Notes: a model not told the origin generated them from the sequence alone. A DNA stretch of 8,975 bases from a bacterium (GCA_030655095.1 JAURWF010000059.1:1-8975); one strand, 5' to 3'. Counted from the first letter of the stretch, positions 1 to 5,106 are shown. Translations and numbers: made by a program.

Positions 1-14
1 TATTTTATACCCTT

Positions 15-23
15 AGTATATCA
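15..23 (-). promoter_or_regulatory. Possible extended -10 promoter reading off the left edge
   Basis: On the minus strand this reads TGATATACT, an extended -10 element (TG, one base, TATACT). No convincing -35 box lies upstream. It would start a transcript leaving the window on the left, so its target is not visible. Short A/T-rich motifs like this arise easily by chance in such DNA. Confidence 0.3.
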
Positions 24-95
24 CATTTAGAACTAAAATTACAGAAAAAAATGTGGATACCTTATTTAAAAAACAAACGCAATTTTTATCTAAAT

Positions 96-180
96 CTGTC
101 TGATTTTATTAAATTGTTAAAGGACTTTTTAGACAGCCTGATCCCTCCTTTTATCCAGCATGTCAATCTATTTACAGGCT
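96..180 (-). other. Overlapping inverted repeats after the tiny ORF
   Basis: Two six-base stems share a central strand. CAGGCT (175-180) pairs with AGCCTG (135-140). AGACAG (131-136) pairs with CTGTCT (96-101). The two pairings overlap at 135-136, so they cannot both form fully. In a leftward transcript the first stem would enclose the TAG of the tiny ORF and a second purine-rich AGGAGGG. No T-tract follows either stem. The stems are short, so the structure is tentative. Confidence 0.3.
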
Positions 181-209
181 CTTTTTATTCCCGCTACTCT
201 TTTCATCAT
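168..209 (-). CDS. Tiny ORF (13 codons) with near-perfect Shine-Dalgarno; function unknown
   Basis: The minus strand encodes MMKRVAGIKRACK and then a TAG. The start is supported by AAGGAGGTGAT nine bases upstream, an 11-base match to the complement of the canonical 16S rRNA 3' end. Protein genes in this window have no such site. After the TAG the same frame continues for 12 codons (IDMLDKRRDQAV, positions 132-167) to a TAA. It may therefore be a decayed or recoded short gene, a leader peptide or an upstream ORF. The peptide is basic, with no membrane segment or recognisable motif. It lies 55 bases beyond the stop of the sugar-phosphate transferase on the same strand. A possible promoter (261-289) precedes it. 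I do not recognise it. Confidence 0.3.
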   Translation of the reverse strand: MMKRVAGIKRACK

Positions 210-214
210 TTTTT

Positions 215-225
215 ATCACCTCCTT
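215..225 (-). promoter_or_regulatory. Near-perfect Shine-Dalgarno sequence
   Basis: The minus strand reads AAGGAGGTGAT here. Nine bases separate GGAGG from the first ATG of the 13-codon ORF (ATG at 207-209), a normal distance for efficient initiation. A second, shorter purine run (AAGGAGGG, minus strand, 143-150) lies further along but has no suitably placed start codon. Confidence 0.55.
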
Positions 226-260
226 TTGATAATAAAAACATTAGAAAATACTATTTTTGT

Positions 261-289
261 AGTTTAAGTTATTTTTTTCTTTCTGTCAA
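261..289 (-). promoter_or_regulatory. Possible sigma70 promoter for the tiny ORF
   Basis: On the minus strand a consensus TTGACA (284-289) is followed by a 17-base spacer and TAAACT (261-266). The -10 matches consensus at four of six positions. The -35 box lies inside the last codons of the sugar-phosphate transferase gene and the -10 overlaps its stop codon. Transcription would begin near 254, about 30 bases upstream of the strong Shine-Dalgarno. Confidence 0.35.
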
Positions 290-1307
290 GAAAAGTTAGG
301 CTGATTATTGTTAAAAACATTATTGCTAATAAAATAATAAGCGCGTAAAGTTTGCCTTTGCTTTGTAAAAATATTGCTGATAGACCAAAAATAGTAGCAA
401 AAAAATAATAAACTAAAACTGTTTGCCTGACGCTTAAACCCAAATCTAATAATCTAAAATGTAAATGTTTTCTATCTGCAAACTTAAAAGGATTTTTACC
501 AACAATCATTCTACGAATAATTGTCCAAACAATATCTAAAATTGGTATGCCCATTACTAATAAAGCAATCGCGATTTTTCCGCCAGAAATAATTGCCAAC
601 ACTCCCAGCGCATATCCTAAAAATAATGAACCACCTTCGCCTAAAAATATTTTAGCAGGACAAAAATTAAAAAAAAGAAAACCAACGCACGAAGCGCATA
701 AAATCAAGGAAGCCAATCCAATATCGGGCTGATAATATTTTGTTGTCATTGTAAATAAAAAAATTATCAAAGCTCCAATAGCCGTTGTGCCTGAAACCAA
801 ACCATCTAATCCATCCAAAAGTTTAGTTGTATACATCATTCCCAAAAGCCAAAAAGCAATTAATATTGATGACAAAAAACCAATATTAATAAACCCACCA
901 AAAGGATTAGTAATTTTTTCAATTCCTACTCCCCCACTAATAACACTAATAATTGCCAAAAGTGGAAAAATTATTTGATATGATGGTGGTAAATTATATT
1001 TATCATCCAAAAAACCGCCAATCATTAACCAGACTCCGCCAATAAAAAATCCTATCCAATGTTTTATAGTTAAATCTCCAATTAAAAGTTTATCTTGAAA
1101 AATATATAAAGCAATAAAAAAAGCTAAAAAAATAGCAATTCCGCCAAGCAATGGTATGTTTTTTTTATGAAATTTTCTTTCTTGATTAGGCTTATCAACA
1201 ATATTAAATTTTACAGCAATATATTTAATTAACAACGTAAAAACCACTACAAATAGCACTGTTAAAATAAATATTAAAAAAAAATTAAAAATTAAAAAAC
1301 TTGACAT
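264..1307 (-). CDS. WecA/TagO-like polyprenyl-phosphate sugar-1-phosphate transferase
   Basis: This 347-residue integral membrane protein belongs to the MraY/WecA (glycosyltransferase 4) family. The family moves a sugar-1-phosphate from a UDP-sugar onto a polyprenyl phosphate at the cytoplasmic face, the first step of cell-surface glycan synthesis. Visible motifs are DKPN (38-41) with RKFH and PLLGG after it, GGFLDDKYNLPP (97-108) with the Asp pair at 101-102, LLDGLDGLVSG (163-173), AKIFLGEGGSLFLG (218-231) and the C-terminal HLHFRLLDLG (281-290). The DKPN...RKFH...LGG run and HLHFRL tail fit WecA/TagO better than MraY. About ten hydrophobic segments are spread over the whole length, so it looks complete. 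The GEGGS motif has Glu224 where the family normally has Asp (GDxGS). The start ATG has no Shine-Dalgarno. Its first codons overlap the -35 box of a rightward promoter on the other strand. Which sugar it transfers cannot be read from the sequence. Confidence 0.88.
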   Translation of the reverse strand: MSSFLIFNFFLIFILTVLFVVVFTLLIKYIAVKFNIVDKPNQERKFHKKNIPLLGGIAIFLAFFIALYIFQDKLLIGDLTIKHWIGFFIGGVWLMIGGFLDDKYNLPPSYQIIFPLLAIISVISGGVGIEKITNPFGGFINIGFLSSILIAFWLLGMMYTTKLLDGLDGLVSGTTAIGALIIFLFTMTTKYYQPDIGLASLILCASCVGFLFFNFCPAKIFLGEGGSLFLGYALGVLAIISGGKIAIALLVMGIPILDIVWTIIRRMIVGKNPFKFADRKHLHFRLLDLGLSVRQTVLVYYFFATIFGLSAIFLQSKGKLYALIILLAIMFLTIISLTFLDRKKKIT

Positions 1308-1329
1308 AACTTTAATACTGATATATAAA
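1301..1329 (+). promoter_or_regulatory. Near-consensus sigma70 promoter for a candidate RNA
   Basis: TTGACA (1301-1306) is separated by exactly 17 bases from TATAAA (1324-1329). The expected start is near 1336. No rightward protein gene lies downstream before the convergent Clp gene, so the likely product is an RNA. The -35 box overlaps the start codon of the leftward sugar-phosphate transferase gene, so the two could interfere with each other. Confidence 0.5.
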
Positions 1330-1410
1330 ATGATAATTAGACTCTATATACTTCCTAGCTAAATTAAAAAAATGACTGAAGAGAGTCTAAAATAAAAACG
1401 GAGGGAACAA

Positions 1411-1428
1411 ATGAAACAAAAAGGATAA
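1411..1428 (+). CDS. Five-codon ORF (MKQKG) with strong Shine-Dalgarno
   Basis: GGAGGG at 1400-1405 lies five bases before ATG AAA CAA AAA GGA TAA. The ORF sits inside the candidate RNA, between its first hairpin and the terminator-like domain. If translated, ribosomes would occupy the GGATA strand of the following hairpin, which is how leader peptides can act. A stray ribosome-binding-like purine run is equally possible. No function is inferred from so short a peptide. Confidence 0.2.
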   Translation: MKQKG

Positions 1429-1450
1429 AAAACTATATCCAATATAAAAC

Positions 1451-1565
1451 TAGACAAGTCATTAATCATATGTTTTATAAACATCTGTAAAATATTCGGC
1501 AATAAATCACCGAAAAATAACAGAAAACAAAACATAATTCATAATTAATGCTTGTCTATTTTTTT
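1451..1565 (+). terminator. Multibranched terminator-like domain (or small TA-flanked inverted-repeat element)
   Basis: TAGACAAGTCATTAAT (1451-1466) pairs with ATTAATGCTTGTCTA (1544-1558) over 15 bp with a single bulged T, and T7 follows directly. The 77-base interior folds into two further hairpins, so this is longer than an ordinary intrinsic terminator. Both ends carry TA, and the arms would then be terminal inverted repeats GACAAG...CTTGTC. That is the arrangement expected of a short non-autonomous element of the TA-targeting IS630/Tc1-mariner type. The sequence alone does not decide between the two. Confidence 0.45.
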
Positions 1566-1577
1566 ATTCTAAACTTC

Positions 1578-1626
1578 AAAAAAGAGATTGCCGCGTCGCC
1601 ATGATTACATGACTCCTCGCAATGAC
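1578..1626 (-). repeat. Dispersed palindromic repeat, possible terminator of the Clp gene
   Basis: On the minus strand this reads GTCATTGCGAGGAG, then a short centre, then GCGACGCGGCAATCTC and T6 (1578-1583). ATTGC/GCAAT (1587-1591/1619-1623) pair at the base and CATG/CATG at the tip around TAAT, while the middle pairs poorly. The paired GTCATTGCGAGGAG...GCGACGCGGCAATC form is a familiar intergenic repeat seen in many unrelated bacterial genomes. It is much richer in G+C than its surroundings. It lies 50 bases after the stop of the Clp ATPase gene, and the following T-run makes a terminator role plausible. Confidence 0.55.
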
Positions 1627-1638
1627 AATGTTTTTTTG

Positions 1639-1659
1639 ACTTTACAGACTTTACAGACT
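1639..1659. repeat. Tandem CTTTACAGA repeat
   Basis: Two copies of CTTTACAGA stand in a row (1640-1648 and 1649-1657... read within GACTTTACAGACTTTACAGACT). The same nine-base unit, as CTTTATAGA and CTTTATAAA, recurs in the secE-nusG spacer (5135-5171). This indicates a simple repeat family scattered in the intergenic DNA of this genome. Confidence 0.5.
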
Positions 1660-1675
1660 CCCAACTTTACTAATT

Positions 1676-4423
1676 TTATAACTTTTTTCCCTTCTCTATT
1701 AATACTAAACCATTATCATCAATTATAATTACATCTCGTCGTTTTATATTGCCTGATAAAATTTTATTAGCAATTTCATTTTCAATTTTTTCTTGAATTA
1801 ATCGCCTTAATGGTCTTGCTCCAAATTTTGGATCAAAACCTTCTTGAGCGATTTTTTTTATTCCTTCATCTGATACATTAAAACCAAAACCTTTAGCTTC
1901 AAGCATTTTTCCAACTTTAGCCAACATTATTTTAGCAATTTGCCTAACATCCTCAATACTTAATGGTTTAAAAACAATAATTCCATCAAAACGATTAATT
2001 AACTCTGGTCGCAAAACTTTATTCAAATGTTCATTAATTAATTTCTGCTTAATCTCTTCCATCCCAACGCCTGCCACAATATTATCCTGAATAAAAACTG
2101 CACCAACATTTGAAGTGGCGATAATAATGCTATTTGTAAAATCAATTGTTTTCCCTTGCGCATCAGTCAAACGTCCATCATCCATTACTTGCAAAAATAA
2201 ATTTAAAATATCTGGATGCGCTTTTTCAAATTCATCTAAAAGTATTAATGAAAATGGCATTTTACGTACAGCTTCTGTTAAATACCCTAACGCCCCGTCA
2301 GAATTTCCAATCATTTTTTCAACACTATCTGGATGCTGATATTCACTCATATCCAATCTAATCATATATTCCTCATCTTTAAAATAAACCTCAGCTACTG
2401 TTTTAGCTAATTCAGTTTTTCCAACGCCAGTCGGCCCCATAAAAAGAAAACTAGCGATTGGTCTTTTCATTTCTCTTAATCCTGCCCGAGCGCGACGCAA
2501 ACTAGCAGAAACCATACTTACAGCTTCTACTTGATCAACCATCCGTTGATGAATTTTTTCTTCCAAATTTAATAATGCCTCACTCTCTGATTCAGTAATT
2601 TTAGCAACAGGAATTTTGGTTATTTCACTTACCACTTTAGCTACATCATTTTCAGTAACCAAACTATTAATTCCTTTTGTTTTTGCGACTCCAACTGCGA
2701 TCGATTCTAAAATTTCAATAGCTTTTGCTGGCAAATATTTATCGTGAATATATTTATCAGTCAAATCCACTGCCTTAGCGATTGAATTATAAGAAAAATA
2801 AACTTTATGTTTGGCTTCAAAAAAATTAATTTTACTTTCAACAATCTGAATAGCTTGATTTATTTCTGGTTCACTAATAATAATTTTAGCTAAAACATTT
2901 CCCAACGGCTTATTTTCTAAATATTTAGCATAATTTTCATTAGTAGAAGTTGTTAAACAAATTAAATTTTTTCTTTCTATTGCATTAGCTAAAACTTCTG
3001 ACAAATCTAAGCTTTGTTCTTCTCCTGCTGTAATACCCATTAAATTTTCAATATTATTAATATATAAAATAATATTACCAGCACGAGATACCTCATCAAG
3101 AATAACCAAAAGTCTTTCTTCTGCTTTTTCGGGCGAAGCACCACTTAACAAACGAGGCAAATCTAGTTCCATTAATCTTTTATCTTTAAGAATTTTAGGC
3201 ACATTTTCTTCAACCATTAGATGCGCTATTTGACCAATGATGGTATTTTTACCAACACCAACTTCCCCTACTAAAATAATACCGAACTGATTGCTTTCCA
3301 AATTTTGCCAAATTGCCTCAATTTCTTTTTTTCTACCAACGCATAATGCCAAACGACCCCATTTAGCTGTTAAAGTAAGGTCAAAAGCAAAATGATTTAA
3401 AACCGGCGTAGCAATTGCTGTATAAGCCCTATCCATATTTCCAGACGGTTTTAAATGAGCTTTAGCGCGATAAAGATGGTAATTATCAACCATTTTTTCA
3501 CTTACAGCAAACCATTGAATAACATTATTTATTTTGTCAGAATCAACTTCTAATTCATAAAGAACTTCTGATAAAATTTTATCTTTAGCTAAAATTGGTA
3601 AAATTAAATAAGCTGGCTTAACTTTTTTCTGCCCCGAATCTCTTGCTGTTAAATAAGCTGAAATTAAAATTTCTTTTAGCTCATTACTTAAAAAAGTCTT
3701 GCCTTGATTAGACGGCAACAAAACTAATTGATTTTCAACTTTAGCTATTAATTCTGATAAATTTAAATTTAAGCGAGAAAAAATAGCCAAAACATTATTA
3801 TTTTTAAGCAAACTAAAAAATAAATGCTTTGCGCATACTTGACCATTTTTTGCTGTGTCAGCTAAAATATAGGCGTCCTCAAGAACTTTAATAGCTTCAT
3901 AATTAAAACCAAAAGAAACTTCAATTTTATATTTTGCTTTAGCTTTACTTAATTGACGCCAATTATTAGGCATTTCACTTACATCATTTTTTTCATTATA
4001 TTTAGGCTTATCAATTTTTTGCTTAATTACTTCTTCTTCGCTAATCCTATAAATAATAAACATATCAGCAATAACACTAATCCAAAATGCTAAAATCAAC
4101 CAATGTTTAATTTGCCAAAAAGCAAAAGAAGTTAAATCGTTTGAATGATTACTAATTAACCAAATCCACCAGCCCAAAGCAATCAAACCTAAGATACCTA
4201 AAATAAATACCACTAAATTTAAAATTAAATGCAAATTCTTTTTTAAATGCCTTAATTTAATCATTGCTCGCCCAAATATCAACCCCCAATAATAAAATTT
4301 TCCAAAATAAAAAACACCCAGTCCTAGCCCAGCGCAATTAGAACACTTTAGTCCTTTATCATTAACACCATTACCTACACAAACAGGACAACTAGTAAAT
4401 TGTAAATCATTTTTTTCTGCCAT
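1676..4423 (-). CDS. Membrane-anchored Clp/HSP100-type AAA+ ATPase with N-terminal four-Cys motif
   Basis: This 915-residue protein looks like a ClpA/ClpC-type unfoldase tethered to the membrane. In order: a C4 zinc-binding-like motif (Cys12, 15, 27, 30); two hydrophobic segments (about 66-90 and 104-126); a Clp N-terminal repeat domain (about 170-310); AAA+ module 1 (about 350-600); and AAA+ module 2 (about 620-910). Module 2 is intact: GPTGVGKT (663-670), LILLDE (726-731), sensor Asn772, arginine fingers in RPELINRF (805-812) and sensor-2 GARPLRR (868-874). Module 1 is degenerate: the Walker A reads GEVGVGKN (386-393), Walker B reads YINNIE with Asn456-Asn457 for Asp-Glu, and the usual ERRF arginine fingers are replaced by GNVL. 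There is no ClpB-type middle coiled coil. The expected ClpP-binding loop shows only VGM (786-788). The small membrane protein gene starts four bases upstream of its ATG, suggesting a joint complex. Substrate and protease partner are unknown. Confidence 0.85.
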   Translation of the reverse strand: MAEKNDLQFTSCPVCVGNGVNDKGLKCSNCAGLGLGVFYFGKFYYWGLIFGRAMIKLRHLKKNLHLILNLVVFILGILGLIALGWWIWLISNHSNDLTSFAFWQIKHWLILAFWISVIADMFIIYRISEEEVIKQKIDKPKYNEKNDVSEMPNNWRQLSKAKAKYKIEVSFGFNYEAIKVLEDAYILADTAKNGQVCAKHLFFSLLKNNNVLAIFSRLNLNLSELIAKVENQLVLLPSNQGKTFLSNELKEILISAYLTARDSGQKKVKPAYLILPILAKDKILSEVLYELEVDSDKINNVIQWFAVSEKMVDNYHLYRAKAHLKPSGNMDRAYTAIATPVLNHFAFDLTLTAKWGRLALCVGRKKEIEAIWQNLESNQFGIILVGEVGVGKNTIIGQIAHLMVEENVPKILKDKRLMELDLPRLLSGASPEKAEERLLVILDEVSRAGNIILYINNIENLMGITAGEEQSLDLSEVLANAIERKNLICLTTSTNENYAKYLENKPLGNVLAKIIISEPEINQAIQIVESKINFFEAKHKVYFSYNSIAKAVDLTDKYIHDKYLPAKAIEILESIAVGVAKTKGINSLVTENDVAKVVSEITKIPVAKITESESEALLNLEEKIHQRMVDQVEAVSMVSASLRRARAGLREMKRPIASFLFMGPTGVGKTELAKTVAEVYFKDEEYMIRLDMSEYQHPDSVEKMIGNSDGALGYLTEAVRKMPFSLILLDEFEKAHPDILNLFLQVMDDGRLTDAQGKTIDFTNSIIIATSNVGAVFIQDNIVAGVGMEEIKQKLINEHLNKVLRPELINRFDGIIVFKPLSIEDVRQIAKIMLAKVGKMLEAKGFGFNVSDEGIKKIAQEGFDPKFGARPLRRLIQEKIENEIANKILSGNIKRRDVIIIDDNGLVLIEKGKKL

Positions 4424-4427
4424 TTAA

Positions 4428-4793
4428 TTAAAATAATTGAAAATTAATTTCATAAATCACCAACAATGGCAATGCTAGCCAAGTGCAAATAACCAAAACT
4501 ACTAAAACTAACCAAAATAACATTACAAAACTTCGTATAATAATTTGAACTAATCTAACAAAAAAACTAATCAGCATTCCTTGCCAATCATACTGACCAT
4601 ACATTGGTATAAAAATATTTTTAATCCAAATTAATAAACCTAAAGATTTTTGTTTATTAACCAAAAATTTCCACAAAAATTTGAAGACATTATTTAATCC
4701 GCGACTATACCACCAAACAGGAAAATACAAAATATCACGAATTATCTCCGCTAAAATTTTAACACTATAAAAACTTAAATTATTGTTAATCAT
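4428..4793 (-). CDS. Small multi-pass membrane protein with GQYDWQG motif, function unknown
   Basis: The protein has 121 residues from the ATG at 4791-4793. A TTG three codons earlier is in frame, but the ATG is preferred because the promoter would start transcription at about 4798. It has aromatic PVWWYSRG (about residue 26-33), an amphipathic stretch, then WIKNIFIPMYGQYDWQGMLISF and a long hydrophobic C-terminal region that could make two membrane spans. I recognise this pattern (PxWWYSxG...MxGQYDWQG) from conserved hypothetical proteins of Candidate Phyla Radiation genomes, not from any characterised family. Its stop lies four bases before the ATG of the membrane Clp ATPase, so the two are probably co-transcribed and may act together at the membrane. 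No function should be assigned beyond that. Confidence 0.75.
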   Translation of the reverse strand: MINNNLSFYSVKILAEIIRDILYFPVWWYSRGLNNVFKFLWKFLVNKQKSLGLLIWIKNIFIPMYGQYDWQGMLISFFVRLVQIIIRSFVMLFWLVLVVLVICTWLALPLLVIYEINFQLF

Positions 4794-4804
4794 AATTAAC
4801 AATC

Positions 4805-4832
4805 ACTATAACATATTTTAAACTATTGACAA
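4805..4832 (-). promoter_or_regulatory. Promoter of the membrane protein-Clp ATPase operon
   Basis: The minus strand reads TTGTCA (4827-4832), 16 bases, then TATAGT (4805-4810). Predicted transcription starts near 4798, only about five bases before the ATG at 4793, so the message would be almost leaderless. The -35 overlaps that of the rightward secE promoter. Confidence 0.5.
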
Positions 4833-4854
4833 AAGTTTTTTAACTGTATATTAT
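4826..4854 (+). promoter_or_regulatory. Promoter of the secE-nusG-rplK-rplA operon
   Basis: A perfect TTGACA (4826-4831) is followed by a 17-base spacer and TATTAT (4849-4854). The start would be near 4861, giving a leader of roughly 57 bases before the secE ATG. The -35 is shared with the divergent promoter to the left because TTGACAA on one strand reads TTGTCAA on the other. Confidence 0.65.
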
Positions 4855-4880
4855 TACAATTGTTAATAATCATTAATTGC

Positions 4881-4905
4881 AAAGCGCCCAGACAGGGTGT
4901 TTTTT
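4881..4905 (+). terminator. Attenuator-like hairpin in the secE leader
   Basis: AAAGCGCCC (4881-4889) pairs with GGGTGTTTT (4895-4903) around the loop AGACA, nine pairs including two G-U. A run of T overlaps and follows it (4900-4905). It lies about 20 bases after the predicted transcription start and 13 before the secE ATG, so it could end or pause transcription before the operon. It is one of few G+C-rich spots in this leader. It resembles an intrinsic terminator, but the T-run is short and partly inside the stem. Confidence 0.4.
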
Positions 4906-4917
4906 AATACAGCAAAT

Positions 4918-5103
4918 ATGAATAAAATTATTAAATACATTCAATCTTCTATTGAAGAAATGAAAAAAGTTACTTGGCCAACCAAAAAAGAAACTTATAA
5001 TTATACTGTGTTAGTTATCTGTATCAGTGTAGGTGTAGCTATTTTTTTAAGCACTTTAGACCTTGGTTTTAATCAAGGAATAAAATTTATCATTAATAGA
5101 TAG
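4918..5103 (+). CDS. secE: Preprotein translocase subunit SecE
   Basis: This is the small essential subunit that clamps SecY in the SecYEG protein-export channel of the inner membrane. The 61-residue product has the amphipathic segment IEEMKKVTWPTKKE (about 12-25), the hallmark SecE signature, then a single membrane span (about residues 32-48) and a short tail. This is the one-span form usual outside enterobacteria. An in-frame GTG at 4897 lies inside the leader hairpin, so the ATG at 4918, which gives a normal SecE N-terminus, is preferred. There is no Shine-Dalgarno. It is the first gene of the cluster, followed after a 74-base repeat-bearing spacer by nusG, an order conserved across bacteria. 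It ends in TAG, unlike its neighbours. Confidence 0.93.
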   Translation: MNKIIKYIQSSIEEMKKVTWPTKKETYNYTVLVICISVGVAIFLSTLDLGFNQGIKFIINR

Positions 5104-5106
5104 TTG

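Larger units (their letters stand above)
1336..1565 (+). ncRNA. Candidate structured non-coding RNA, about 230 nt, family not recognised
   Basis: This 368-base gap has no convincing protein gene but is rich in ordered structure on the + strand. After the promoter come four elements: a 9-bp stem TTAGACTCT (1337-1345) / AGAGTCTAA (1382-1390), prolonged inward by CTTC/GAAG (1351-1354/1378-1381); GGAGGG followed by a five-codon ORF (1411-1428); a small hairpin GGATA/TATCC (1423-1427/1436-1440); and a long helix, 1451-1466 with 1544-1558, 15 bp with one bulged T, followed by T7 (1559-1565). Inside that helix sit two hairpins: ATGTTT/AAACAT (1470-1475/1479-1484), and TTCGG/CCGAA (1495-1499/1510-1514) flanked by CTGT/ACAG (1485-1488/1520-1523). 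I saw no tmRNA, RNase P or SRP RNA signature. The 1451-1558 part could instead be a small mobile repeat with inverted ends. Confidence 0.45.

Noticed and set aside
51..299. 82-codon open frame on the + strand at the left end
   Set aside because: It is Phe/Leu/Tyr-rich translation of A/T-rich intergenic DNA, runs antisense into the 3' end of the sugar-phosphate transferase gene, has no ribosome binding site and shows no recognisable motif.
547..978. Two short open frames opposite the sugar-phosphate transferase gene
   Set aside because: Both are Pro/Lys/Ile-rich reverse readings of hydrophobic membrane-segment codons, with no supporting start signals.
1308..1400. Promoter for the leftward sugar-phosphate transferase gene
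   Set aside because: Several A/T-rich -10-like hexamers exist on the minus strand, but none has a -35 better than three of six matches at proper spacing.
1451..1558. CRISPR-like or cas-associated element
   Set aside because: There is no regularly spaced direct repeat anywhere in the window, and no cas gene.
1336..1565. Assignment of the structured gap to tmRNA, RNase P RNA, SRP RNA or 6S RNA
   Set aside because: There is no tmRNA acceptor/T-arm or tag ORF, no GAGGAAAGTCC-like RNase P core and no SRP GGAAGCAGCC loop. The 5' and 3' ends do not form the long closing rod of 6S RNA.
2115..2361. Two overlapping open frames opposite the second AAA+ module
   Set aside because: They overlap each other and lie antisense to a highly conserved ATPase region, so they are shadows.
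4855..4917. tRNA-Trp gene expected before secE in some bacteria
   Set aside because: The leader is only about 57 bases and its single hairpin does not form a cloverleaf. No tRNA is present.
4897..4917. GTG at 4897 as the start of SecE
   Set aside because: It lies in the right arm of the leader hairpin and would add seven unusual residues. The ATG at 4918 gives the typical SecE N-terminus.
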